DNA from: Pseudomonadota bacterium
Lineage (GTDB): Bacteria; Desulfobacterota; Desulfobacteria; Desulfobacterales; Desulfolunaceae
Assembly (NCBI GenBank): GCA_018818835.1
Contig: JAHIRD010000109.1
Coordinates: 58,230 to 122,229 of the forward strand
Reading direction: 5' to 3'
Length of the DNA stretch: 64,000 bases
This document shows, piece after piece, positions 18,301-26,010 of this stretch. Below the pieces are notes generated by a model. The model searched no databases and had not been told where the DNA came from. It was given only the letters and a program-made list of their open reading frames with translations. Within the stretch, counting starts at the first letter, position 1; every line of letters begins with the position of its first letter. Made by a program: the position numbers and the translations under genes.

Positions 18301-18499
18301 GAGTGGCCGGGAAACCTATGAGAAAATCATTGAATTGAACCCTTCCCAGAAAGTCATTATCACCACCGGGTATGCTGACACGAAAGAGGTGCGAATTGCC
18401 CAGGAAAAGGGTGCTGGTGAAATGTTGAAAAAACCATACACCATGGAAGAGCTTGGAACAGTTCTCAGCAGGCAACTCAGGCCAGGATCACAAATGTGA
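15380..18499 (+). CDS. Membrane hybrid sensor histidine kinase (sensor, two PAS, HisKA, HATPase, receiver)
   Basis: 1039 residues. A first membrane helix (about 17-38), an extracytoplasmic sensor region to about 325 of probable Cache type (FWVGPYFDESLNCYMMTSVIHLY..GVLGMDIPLESLYG), a second helix (about 332-355), a coiled linker, and PAS domains at about 390-515 and 525-645. The HisKA has the phospho-acceptor His674 in GGVAHDLNNILSG. The HATPase domain has DTGGGISPEDMDRIFEPFYS and GTGLGLAIV. A C-terminal receiver has the acceptor Asp967. No output regulator is adjacent. The start ATG is preceded by a weak site. Its 3' end overlaps the convergent MalY-type gene by 12 bp. Confidence 0.9.
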   Translation: MSSDLKKLLRFTSLQTKILIATIVGFIIIAAFFLFLYTRTEINTQLSIAKSGFSERMTILDNTVLNFSNTVIQIRNMAQFYLEDPGLDRSGMEDGTSFSPHGFDGMLLDPTMDPLRASDEEFRKERFMASRLYAIQHALLYKGSVITRSYYYSKTYRFLSSYPTMSPGRGIDTEKEIQALESYLQLDLPGKHDESFWVGPYFDESLNCYMMTSVIHLYQGNALTGVLGMDIPLESLYGHTEPLFDQKGQFFLICKNGSVMATQGAKPSLNIMELEQVLPPAIKSFSREFLSENTDGFVRKNGYLVLSQISRSSSLGLIYVISSRDFYAYMIPKMRVYVLSIFTAAMFFILGIFIMITRFIKPTRIAELALRKAHAELETRVRERTTELSRINDELKESREKYRQLFTYAPAGIYEIDFISGKFVSVNDVLCEYTGYSKDEFLNFSPFALVTEQGRKILKERLKRVLRGETISRNVELDINTKNGSYFSAVLNNSFIFDGDKITGSRVVIHDISERKIAEKALRKSEERFRNLVETTTDWIWDIDRDGQFVYSSPSVESITGYTPLEIQGKRFVNYFPIYERERLTMILMKNIRPGELLPTIECSIQNKNSEYRTLETRGVHYFDEAGNVLGVRGISRDITEKKRSEEEKAELQKTLDRAKKMEALGLLAGGVAHDLNNILSGIINYPELILLDLPVDSPIRGHVRAIYLSGKKAAAIVDDLITVARGAARKKEIVNINAIIGEFLQSAEYASLAVQYPQVLINVILDKEINNVATSSVQVRKALLNLVINAVESVQGHGSVTITCQNIELVLPIKGYDDIPQGEYVLLSVADTGGGISPEDMDRIFEPFYSKKVMGRSGTGLGLAIVWNTVTEHGGHINVTSGKNGTVFDLYFPATRFRTVEKKETMTLDHVKGKGEKILVVDDEIIQREIATQLLSSLRYSSVALESGEKAVEYLKHDQVDIVLLDMVMEPGMSGRETYEKIIELNPSQKVIITTGYADTKEVRIAQEKGAGEMLKKPYTMEELGTVLSRQLRPGSQM

Positions 18500-19627
18500 A
18501 AGAGCTCGCTCCATGCGATCAAGGGCCCGGGTGAGCAACAAACGGCTGCATCCGAAATTAAGACGAAGAAACCCAGGTGCCCCAAAATATTTTCCATCCG
18601 AAAGCCCCACTCCGGCCTTTTCAAAGAACAGGGCCGGGTCATCCAGCCGAGTTCCTCGTGCGTCAATCCAGATCAGATACGTACTTTCAGGCCGAATCAG
18701 GGACAATCCCCTGCATTGGCTTAACCGTTTGTAAGTCAGGTCGCGATTGATTCGCAGATAGTCAAGGACCTCGCTTAGCCAGGTGTCACTGTCCCTGTAG
18801 GCTGCCAGGGCAGCTGTATAGCCCAGGGCATTAACTTCGGGGACCACCCCTTTTTTCGCGCGGATGAACGCCTCACGAAGGGGGTTGTCAGAAATGATGG
18901 CAAAGGAAAATCCCAAGCCCGGGATATTATAGGTCTTGCTGGGAGCCATCAGGGTGATAACCTGATCACGTATGTCCGGGCAGGCCACAGCCGTGGGGAT
19001 ATGCCGACCTTCCAGTACAAGACCGCAATGAATTTCATCTGAACAGATCACCAGCCGGTGGGTTTTAGCCATGGCCGCCAGATTTCGCAGCTCGCTTTCA
19101 CGAAAGACCGTCCCTCCAGGGTTGTGAGGGCTACATAAAAGAAAAAGGCAGGTGTTTGAGTCGATCTTATTTTCCAGGGAATCCCAGTCAAAGGTCAGAC
19201 GGTTTTTCCTTTGGACCATCTCAACCCTGACCATCTCTTTACCTGCGAGGGCAGGGGCATCGAAAAAAGGGGGGTAGACCGGCACAGGAACCATGACCGA
19301 ATCGCCGGGTTTCCCCACAGCCCTGCAACTGACGTTCAGGCCGGATACCACGCCCGGAAGCGGAACGATCCAGGATGGCGCAACGTCCCAGGCATAGCGC
19401 GTCTTGAGCATGGTGACCAGCGTGTCCATGAGCTCATCCGGTGGAAGAGTATAACCGAAAACGCCATGGTCAACGCGATTTTTCAAGGCTGAAATCACCT
19501 GACCCGATGCCTTGAAATCCATATCAGCCACCCAGAGGGGGATCACATCCCTTTGTTTGTAATAGTCCCACTTGAGGCTGGAGCTTTTTCTGCGGTCAAT
19601 CTCAGAATCAAAATCATAAACGGCCAT
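18488..19627 (-). CDS. MalY/PatB-type PLP-dependent C-S lyase (aminotransferase fold)
   Basis: A 379-residue fold-type I PLP enzyme. The PLP lysine is Lys231 in APSKTYNIPGLGFS, and the sequence VICSDEIHCGLVLEG, a hallmark of the MalY/PatB group, is present. These enzymes cleave cystathionine or cysteine with release of pyruvate, ammonia and a thiol, and some members also regulate. The N-terminal YDFDSEIDRRKSSSLKWDYY and IPLWVADMDFKAS are typical. It is divergent from the SulP gene, which could hint at sulfur metabolism, though this is only context. Full length. Confidence 0.9.
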   Translation of the reverse strand: MAVYDFDSEIDRRKSSSLKWDYYKQRDVIPLWVADMDFKASGQVISALKNRVDHGVFGYTLPPDELMDTLVTMLKTRYAWDVAPSWIVPLPGVVSGLNVSCRAVGKPGDSVMVPVPVYPPFFDAPALAGKEMVRVEMVQRKNRLTFDWDSLENKIDSNTCLFLLCSPHNPGGTVFRESELRNLAAMAKTHRLVICSDEIHCGLVLEGRHIPTAVACPDIRDQVITLMAPSKTYNIPGLGFSFAIISDNPLREAFIRAKKGVVPEVNALGYTAALAAYRDSDTWLSEVLDYLRINRDLTYKRLSQCRGLSLIRPESTYLIWIDARGTRLDDPALFFEKAGVGLSDGKYFGAPGFLRLNFGCSRLLLTRALDRMERALSHL

Positions 19628-19743
19628 GGGCTTAAAATCCTCTTTAGCTCCTCTGTAATTGTGTTTTTAGCCTTTTGAGCACCATATCACAAAAGGCCTA
19701 AAACAGGATAAATTTAAAGCAAACGCTTTTCAGTCAGTTCCAA

Positions 19744-19772
19744 TTGACAAACCCTCCTCTCTCATATATCTA
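19744..19772 (+). promoter_or_regulatory. Sigma-70-type promoter for the SulP gene
   Basis: TTGACA (19744-19749), a 17-bp spacer and TATCTA (19767-19772) lie about 110 bp upstream of the SulP permease start. Confidence 0.5.
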
Positions 19773-19881
19773 TGATAACTTATACAATTGCGAAGACATT
19801 GCATCAGTTTTCAAAACACACCGAACCGTGTGTTTTTATATGGTTTAGGGTTTTTTAGTTTAATTTTGAAAGGGAGACACA

Positions 19882-22053
19882 ATGTTAGCTAAATTTTTTC
19901 CATTCTTACTCTGGTTTAAGGATTACAACGGAGAGAAGCTGAGGACAGATTTTCTCGCCGGAATCACCGTTGCCATGGTTCTGATCCCCCAGTCCATGGC
20001 CTATGCCCAGCTGGCCGGGCTCAAGCCTTATTTTGGCCTCTATGCAGCGTTTTTGCCTCCCATGGTGGCATCCTTGTTCGGGTCCAGTAGGCAGCTGGCC
20101 ACGGGCCCCGTTGCGGTGGTCTCCCTGATGTCTGCTGCGTCACTGGAACCCCTGGCAACTGCCGGTGGCCCGCAGTTTATCGCTTATTCCGTGCTTCTCG
20201 CACTGACGGTGGGCTGCTTTCAGCTTTTTCTGGGAGTGTTCAAGCTGGGTTTGGTGGTCAACCTTCTGTCCCATCCCGTTGTTAACGGCTTTACCAATGC
20301 AGCCGCAATCATCATTGCATCCTCACAGTTTTCAAAGTTGTTCGGCGTTTATGTTGACAAGGCCCCCCATCATTACCAGACCATTATAGAGGTGTGTAAA
20401 TCAGCCCTGCATTACACCCATCTGCCCACACTGGCCATGGGGGTTTTTTCCATTGCGATCATGGTGACCCTCAAGCGTGTCAATCCAAAGATACCCAATG
20501 TTCTGGTGGCGGTGGTTGTGACCACGATTATTTCCTTTGTATTCAAGTTTAATAACGATTCAAAGGTGGGCATTGAAAATATCGTATCGCCCCAGGTGAT
20601 TTCAACCATTGAGTCGTTTAATAATGATGTCTTGAAAATTGAAAATCTCGGCGTGGATCGGGCAGAGTTGAACACCCGGCTCAAGGCCATCACGGAAGAG
20701 TCCAAACATGCAAAGCACGCCTTTCCTTCCATGGAAGAGCTTGAGATCAAGCACCAGCTGGCCCTTATTCAGGCGGATATCGATAAAACCAGCGAAGAAG
20801 CCCATGTGAAACGTGAGGACCTACGGAATGTCCATTTTGCCATGGCAAAGGATACGTCTGAAAATCCCGTGTTTTACACGCCTGAAACCCTTCCCGCCGA
20901 TATGAAAACAGATGGCCGCACCTGGCGTATCAAGGTTGGGAACGGTGTCCTTGCACCTGAGAGTATAAATATGATTGGTGCCGGAGCCGTCGTCGGCTCC
21001 ATTCCCAAGGGTCTTAAACTGGCTCTTCCCAAACCACCCGAAAACAGCAGTTATCTTGCCGCTTTTCTTCAGCTTCTGCCTTTTGCCGTGATTATTTCAC
21101 TTCTGGGCTTTATGGAAGCCATCGCCATTGCCAAGGCCATGGCAGCCAAGACAGGCCAGAAGCTTGATCCCAACCAGGAACTTATTGGACAGGGACTTGC
21201 GAATATCATCGGCTCTTTTGGTCAGAGTTATGCTGTCTCCGGGTCCTTTTCCAGATCAGCGGTAAACCTCCAGGCCAATGCCGTCAGTGGCGTATCATCG
21301 GTGGTTACAAGTCTGATGGTGGGATTGACCCTTTTGTTTTTCACACCCCTTCTTTATCATCTGCCCCAGGCCGTTCTTGCGTCGGTTATCATGATGGCGG
21401 TGATCGGGCTGATCAATACCTCGGGTTTTGTTCATGCCTGGAAAGCCAAACGGTCCGACGGGATCATTTCCGTGATCACCTTTGTCTGCACCCTTTATTT
21501 TGCACCCCATCTCGAAGAAGGCATCATGGTGGGAGTTGTCTTGACCTTTATTGTGTTTATTTACAAGAACCTTCGCCCCCGGGTGGCTCTTCTTTCAAAA
21601 TCCCAGGATCAATCCCTCAGGAGTGCCAGCAAACATGGTCTTAGGCAGTGTGATCATATTGCCGTGGTCCGCTTTGACGGCGCCCTGATTTTCACCAACG
21701 CCACCTACCTGGAAGACAAAGTCCTTGAATACATTGCCGAGAAACCGGACCTTAAACATGTTCTGATTGAAGCCAGCGGCATCAACGATGTGGATGCATC
21801 GGGTGAAGAAGCCCTGGCCATACTTATCCAGTCCCTGAGGGCCAGCGGCCGTGATATTTCATTCAGCGGGGTCAAGGAGGAGGTCATCGAGGTTTTTAAG
21901 CGAACCCATCTGATGGATAAGCTCGGGGAAGAAAATATTTTTGCCAATGGAGAACAGGCCCTTGTGGCTATTTACAAAAAAATTCATGATAAAGGCGAAT
22001 GCTCAGGCTGCCCCCTGTCAAAATACATGCCCATCATGGCAAGCGCCAACTGA
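19882..22053 (+). CDS. SulP-family anion (sulfate) permease with STAS domain and large soluble insertion
   Basis: 723 residues, longer than the usual 550-600. The family start DYNGEKLRTDFLAGITVAMVLIPQSMAYAQLAGL...GLYAAFLPP is clear, followed by multiple membrane helices. Between VVVTTIISFVFKF (about 210-222) and VVGSIPKGLKLALP (about 369-382) sits an insertion of roughly 140 residues, charged and coiled-coil-like (RAELNTRLKAITEESKH..., EELEIKHQLALIQADIDKTSEEAH). In ordinary SulP proteins this loop is a few residues. The transporter resumes with the conserved FMEAIAIAKAMA and SGSFSRSAVN segments. It ends with a STAS domain (about 585-710, INDVDASGEEAL). Likely sulfate or bicarbonate uptake; the substrate is not certain. 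Confidence 0.9.
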   Translation: MLAKFFPFLLWFKDYNGEKLRTDFLAGITVAMVLIPQSMAYAQLAGLKPYFGLYAAFLPPMVASLFGSSRQLATGPVAVVSLMSAASLEPLATAGGPQFIAYSVLLALTVGCFQLFLGVFKLGLVVNLLSHPVVNGFTNAAAIIIASSQFSKLFGVYVDKAPHHYQTIIEVCKSALHYTHLPTLAMGVFSIAIMVTLKRVNPKIPNVLVAVVVTTIISFVFKFNNDSKVGIENIVSPQVISTIESFNNDVLKIENLGVDRAELNTRLKAITEESKHAKHAFPSMEELEIKHQLALIQADIDKTSEEAHVKREDLRNVHFAMAKDTSENPVFYTPETLPADMKTDGRTWRIKVGNGVLAPESINMIGAGAVVGSIPKGLKLALPKPPENSSYLAAFLQLLPFAVIISLLGFMEAIAIAKAMAAKTGQKLDPNQELIGQGLANIIGSFGQSYAVSGSFSRSAVNLQANAVSGVSSVVTSLMVGLTLLFFTPLLYHLPQAVLASVIMMAVIGLINTSGFVHAWKAKRSDGIISVITFVCTLYFAPHLEEGIMVGVVLTFIVFIYKNLRPRVALLSKSQDQSLRSASKHGLRQCDHIAVVRFDGALIFTNATYLEDKVLEYIAEKPDLKHVLIEASGINDVDASGEEALAILIQSLRASGRDISFSGVKEEVIEVFKRTHLMDKLGEENIFANGEQALVAIYKKIHDKGECSGCPLSKYMPIMASAN

Positions 22054-22086
22054 TCAGACCCCCTGGGCGCGGCAAGCCGCGCCCAG

Positions 22087-22110
22087 CCATAAGTCCCATA
22101 AGTCCTATAG
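22087..22110. repeat. 9-bp tandem repeat (reverse orientation of ATGGGACTT)
   Basis: CCATAAGTCCCATAAGTCCTATAG reads on the other strand as ATAGGACTT, ATGGGACTT, ATGG. It lies directly after the SulP stop codon. Confidence 0.75.
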
Positions 22111-22129
22111 GTCACATTAGCAGTACAAA

Positions 22130-22164
22130 AAAAGCCTTTCCGCTTGCGGAAAGGCTTTTTTAAT
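22130..22164. terminator. Bidirectional rho-independent terminator
   Basis: The near-perfect stem AAAGCCTTTCCG / CGGAAAGGCTTTTTT with a short TTG-type loop is flanked by A-run and T-run. It serves the convergent SulP and beta-helix protein genes. Confidence 0.92.
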
Positions 22165-22188
22165 TAAGTCACTACAACAAAAAACCAA

Positions 22189-23610
22189 TCAAGGCCGAAT
22201 GCTGATGGACGGAAAAATCCCCTTGTTTTTCCCCGTCAGATAAGGCTGGATAATATTGTACGAAATGCTGTGGCCTTTCTGTGCATGCCCTGTTTTTTTA
22301 TTTTCATTCGTGAAATAGGCCCCATTGGCTTCCAGAATGTTGTCGATGCGCTGCTGGAAACCTTCAACCAGGTCTTTCCCACTGCCTTTGAACATGATGT
22401 TTTTGTGTTCGATATCCTTGTTGATCTTTTTCAGTTCTGACAACGGGATACTGTTCTGTTCCAGATCCGCCTTGTTCTGTATGTAACCCCAGACAACGGA
22501 TTCGGCTTGTATTTCAAGGGGTTCTTCAAGATCAATGATGGTATGGGGCATGATGATGCAGCCCTGGCCGATGGACAAGGGCAGTCCGGGTTTGCCCTGG
22601 AGAAAACAGTTGAAACCCACAAACACTTTTTCACCCAGCCATGCATTGATGATCTTGGCCCCATGGGCTGTGATGTCGTTTTTCTCCAGCCGTGAATTGA
22701 TAATGTAGGAATTTTCCTGGGCATTGGTACCAGGACCCATCCAGGCGTTGACAAGGTAAGCCCGCTGGGAGATCAGGACATTCTCGCCGATGGTTGTGTC
22801 TCCGGCCACATAGGCATACCGGTTGACGGCAGACTGGCTGGGGACATTGATGTCCGGTTTGTTTGTGGCTGAATCAAATACAGCTTGGAAATCGTATTTC
22901 CGGCTTTCCACAAAATCCATTAAAATACCTGTGGGACGGGCATCCAGGTTGTTATTGATGTATTTGTCCAGAATGGCCTTTTCAAAGGTGTACTTGAACT
23001 CGAAGGTGTCTCCTTTGAGCCAGATGGTTCCGTCAGGAACCTGGGCATGGTAAAGGTCTCCTGCGCACACGTAGGAAAAGGTTCCGATGATACAGGAGTG
23101 CAGGGTAGTCAGATCCACCGTTGAAAAAGGGGCCAGATAACATCCTTCAATGGGTGAGCCATGGATATTGGCGTAGAATCCTGACATGCTGTTACGAATC
23201 AGAAATTCTTCGGGAGACTCGGGATCATGGGAAAAGCTGTGAATCAGGGTTTTGATCAGATAGCTGTCGCAGATCCGGATGGCTTCATCTGTATCAATGG
23301 GAAAGCTGGTGCCCTGGTAAGTAAAGTCGTCCCCCTTTTTTTTAAGTTCATCCCCCCTCACGTCGGTTTTATAGACCAGGGCATGGTCTGTGATGCATTT
23401 CCCAAGAAAATAGCTTCCCGCAAGATTGGAATGGATGAAGTTAAAGTGGATGGGATGGTGGGAGGTAATCCCGTAAAAGCCGTCGAAATTAATCATCTGT
23501 TTGAGTGGGATGACTTTTTTCGCATAGGGTGTGGCATCAAAATTGAATTCCCTCAAATTGATATTCACCCTGTTGATGACCCGGTCAATAAGTTTTTCAA
23601 CCTGTTTCAT
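22189..23610 (-). CDS. Left-handed beta-helix (hexapeptide-repeat) protein of unknown function
   Basis: A 473-residue protein. The second half (about 265-400) has hexapeptide-type periodicity: YAYVAGDTTIGENVLISQRAYLVNAWMGPGTNAQENSYIINSRLEKNDITAHGAKIINAWLGEKVFVGFNCFLQ, then IGQGCIIMPHTIIDLEE. This indicates a left-handed parallel beta-helix as in acyl- and nucleotidyl-transferases. The first half has no familiar domain. A helical tail (about 410-445) and GHSISYNIIQPYL end it. No signal peptide. It faces the SulP gene and shares its terminator. I do not recognise the specific family; a transferase role is possible but unproven. Confidence 0.7.
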   Translation of the reverse strand: MKQVEKLIDRVINRVNINLREFNFDATPYAKKVIPLKQMINFDGFYGITSHHPIHFNFIHSNLAGSYFLGKCITDHALVYKTDVRGDELKKKGDDFTYQGTSFPIDTDEAIRICDSYLIKTLIHSFSHDPESPEEFLIRNSMSGFYANIHGSPIEGCYLAPFSTVDLTTLHSCIIGTFSYVCAGDLYHAQVPDGTIWLKGDTFEFKYTFEKAILDKYINNNLDARPTGILMDFVESRKYDFQAVFDSATNKPDINVPSQSAVNRYAYVAGDTTIGENVLISQRAYLVNAWMGPGTNAQENSYIINSRLEKNDITAHGAKIINAWLGEKVFVGFNCFLQGKPGLPLSIGQGCIIMPHTIIDLEEPLEIQAESVVWGYIQNKADLEQNSIPLSELKKINKDIEHKNIMFKGSGKDLVEGFQQRIDNILEANGAYFTNENKKTGHAQKGHSISYNIIQPYLTGKNKGIFPSISIRP

Positions 23611-23895
23611 AATGTCTCGTCCTTGTCATGTTAGAAAATCCTTAAAATAAAATATTTAAACTGTATTTAAACACTGATTGCCTTTTGAGTATAAGCTAAC
23701 TTATCATATTAACTTGATATTTTTATATGATACGCGCATTTTTGTCAATCATATTGTGTTTGTGGGCAAAGGTCGCCTCACTTGACTCTTTTTTTTAAGG
23801 GGTATAGGTAAGACAAACATTATGAGGTTTAGTTTGTTTTTGTTTTCCTTAGATCTTCAAAAAACCCAAAAATATAAGTACATTGGTGTGGAGCC

Positions 23896-25281
23896 ATGAG
23901 CGCAGATAAAAAAACAAAACAGGAACAACCCGTTTCCATCCTCATTGTCGATGACGATGACATCACCGTAAAACGCCTGGAACATCTTCTTTTAAAGATC
24001 GGGTTCGGTGTTCAGACTGCATCCGACGGAATGGGTGCCCTTTCTCTGGTTCGGGAAAATACCTTTGATATTATATTAACGGACCTGATGATCGATGAGG
24101 TGGGTGGACTGGATATTCTGGAGCTGGCCAAAAGCCGTTCCCCGGAAACGGAAGTGATCATCATCACGGGATACGCTTCGGTTGACTCGGCCATCGAAGC
24201 CACCAAAAAAGGGGCCTTTCATTATCTCCAGAAACCCATCCGGCCTGATGAGGTCCGCCATATCGTGGGTCAGGCTGTTAAAAATCTGAAATTGAGCAAG
24301 CGGGTCAGGGAGCTGGAAGATGAAATTGAAACCGAACATGCCTTTGCAGGTATTATCGGGAAAAGTCCAAAAATCCAGGAAATTAAAACACTGATCCGTC
24401 ATATCGAAGATTCGGACTCCAATGTTCTGATCACCGGTGAATCCGGGACAGGCAAAGAACTGGTTGCACGGACCATCCATGAGACAAGCCGAAAGCGGCA
24501 GGGAACGTTTTTGGCCTTCAACTGCGCCGCCTTCCATGAGGACCTGGTGGCCCATGAATTGTTCGGCCATGAAAAAGATGCCTTTACCGGTGCGTCCAGT
24601 GTCCGGGCCGGGCTGATCGAAAGTGCGGATAAGGGGACTGTTTTTTTTGATGAAATCGGGGATATGCCTCTGGCCATGCAGGCCAAGCTTCTCCGTGTGG
24701 TTCAGGAACGTGAATTGCTTCGTGTGGGGGGGACCGAGCCTATTCCGGTGGACATCCGGATTATTTCCGCCACCAATAAGGACCTCAAGGAACTGTGCTC
24801 CACCGGTAAATTCAGGCAGGATCTGTATTTTCGTCTGAATGTCATCCACATTCATCTGCCCTATCTCTGTGAACGGAAAGAGGATATTCCTATTTTGTCG
24901 GCATTTTTTTTAAAACGGCACGGCAGACGCATGGAAAAACAGATCACGGGATTTTCAGCAGAAACCATGAAACTTTTAACCGAATACGGTTATCCGGGCA
25001 ATATCCGGGAGCTTGAAAACATTGTGGAACATGCCGTGTCCATGGCCAGGGGGAAAACGATCCGTGTGGAAGATCTGCCCGGTGATCTGTCAGAATACGA
25101 TGCTTTTACCTTTCATCAACCCACCAGCCAGATCAAAACCCTTGAAGAAATAGAGACCGAATACATCGCCTGGGTTCTTGGAAAAGTGGGGCACCACAAA
25201 TCCGAGGCTGCACGGCTGCTTGGAATCAATCGGGCTTCTTTGTACCGTAAGTTGAAACGCGCCATGCTTGAAGACGGATAG
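23896..25281 (+). CDS. Sigma-54-dependent response regulator (NtrC family)
   Basis: 461 residues. Receiver domain (about 14-130) with acceptor Asp63 in ILTDLMIDEVGG; AAA+ domain (about 152-390) with Walker A GESGTGKELVA, the sigma-54-contacting loop in variant DAFTGAS, Walker B GTVFFDEIGDM and the arginine region RQDLYFRLNV; Fis-type helix-turn-helix at the C-terminus (KVGHHKSEAARLLGINRASLYRKL). It should bind enhancers and activate sigma-54 polymerase after phosphorylation. Three palindromic 15-mers begin at its stop codon and a sigma-54 promoter lies 175 bp further, so its target is very probably the downstream operon. The cognate kinase may be the one at 32639-34090. Confidence 0.95.
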   Translation: MSADKKTKQEQPVSILIVDDDDITVKRLEHLLLKIGFGVQTASDGMGALSLVRENTFDIILTDLMIDEVGGLDILELAKSRSPETEVIIITGYASVDSAIEATKKGAFHYLQKPIRPDEVRHIVGQAVKNLKLSKRVRELEDEIETEHAFAGIIGKSPKIQEIKTLIRHIEDSDSNVLITGESGTGKELVARTIHETSRKRQGTFLAFNCAAFHEDLVAHELFGHEKDAFTGASSVRAGLIESADKGTVFFDEIGDMPLAMQAKLLRVVQERELLRVGGTEPIPVDIRIISATNKDLKELCSTGKFRQDLYFRLNVIHIHLPYLCERKEDIPILSAFFLKRHGRRMEKQITGFSAETMKLLTEYGYPGNIRELENIVEHAVSMARGKTIRVEDLPGDLSEYDAFTFHQPTSQIKTLEEIETEYIAWVLGKVGHHKSEAARLLGINRASLYRKLKRAMLEDG

Positions 25282-25284
25282 GAT

Positions 25285-25387
25285 GTCGCATTATGCATCA
25301 ATGATGTTGCAAAATGCAACTATAAATATACTAATAAAATTCAGCCACATACAGCGCCGGCTTTAAAGCGGCGTCGCATTATGCAAC
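25285..25387 (+). promoter_or_regulatory. Three 15-bp palindromic enhancer sites for the NtrC-type regulator
   Basis: GTCGCATTATGCATC (25285-25299), GTTGCAAAATGCAAC (25306-25320, perfect dyad) and GTCGCATTATGCAAC (25373-25387) fit the consensus GTYGCAWWATGCAWC. Centres 1 and 2 are 21 bp apart, two helical turns, and the third lies about 77 bp before the -24 element. This is the arrangement expected of upstream activating sequences for a sigma-54 activator. Confidence 0.75.
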
Positions 25388-25455
25388 AACCCACTTTCCC
25401 GCAAAAATTGTATAACATCCTGTAAATATAGTTTTTTATAATTATTCCCCTCCGC

Positions 25456-25473
25456 TGGCACATATTCTGCTTT
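25456..25473 (+). promoter_or_regulatory. Sigma-54 (-24/-12) promoter
   Basis: TGGCACATATTCTGCTTT has GG and GC separated by exactly 10 bp, matching TGGCAC-N5-TTGCW apart from one base. It lies about 78 bp upstream of the universal-stress-type gene and downstream of three enhancer-like palindromes. Confidence 0.8.
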
Positions 25474-25550
25474 TCCATGATATCGGTTTACATGACGTTC
25501 AACCCCAAAGCCGGCTTTTTTGACATTAGACTGGGAAAAGGATTTCACAC

Positions 25551-26000
25551 ATGGACGCACAGCGTCATCTTGTTCTTGTTCTTGAAAACGGCGTGGCGGA
25601 TGAGTCAATCATCCACTATTCCCTGAAACTGGCCAAACGGATGGACTGTGCTATTTCGGTCTTGATGCTGGTTTCCTATGACAAGGAAAATCACGCCCAA
25701 GCCGACATGGGAAAGCGCGTCCTTCTTCATGCGGAAGAGATCATTAAAAAAGAGGGCATACGGGTTGACCATGAGATCAGGCAGGGAGATAAGGCTTCGG
25801 AATTCCTTAAATATATTGCGGTTGCACCGACCATTGCAGCCATTATTTGGGGCAGTGACGAAAAGATAGTGACCGGAAGGCGGCGCAAGAAATCAGAACA
25901 TTGGTTTGAAAAAGTCAGGCCGCATATCACCTATCCCATCGTGACTCCCAGAACGCGTGCAAAAAAGGACACCACATCTTTGCACACCAGCCAAAAGTGA
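25551..26000 (+). CDS. Universal-stress-protein-like (UspA-type) protein
   Basis: A 149-residue protein with the Usp beginning HLVLVLENGVADESIIHYSLKLAKRMDCAISVLMLV and an alpha/beta pattern throughout. The late ATP-binding glycine motif G-2x-G-9x-G is not obvious (GSDEKIVTGRRRKKSEHWFEKVRPHITYPIV), so nucleotide binding is doubtful. It is the first gene after the sigma-54 promoter. The next gene starts 10 bp after its stop. Confidence 0.7.
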   Translation: MDAQRHLVLVLENGVADESIIHYSLKLAKRMDCAISVLMLVSYDKENHAQADMGKRVLLHAEEIIKKEGIRVDHEIRQGDKASEFLKYIAVAPTIAAIIWGSDEKIVTGRRRKKSEHWFEKVRPHITYPIVTPRTRAKKDTTSLHTSQK

Positions 26001-26010
26001 GGTTTCAACC

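Noticed and set aside
18488..18499. 12-bp overlap of the convergent hybrid kinase and MalY-type genes considered as a special antisense arrangement
   Set aside because: Short tail-to-tail overlaps are common; both reading frames are intact and nothing else marks the site.
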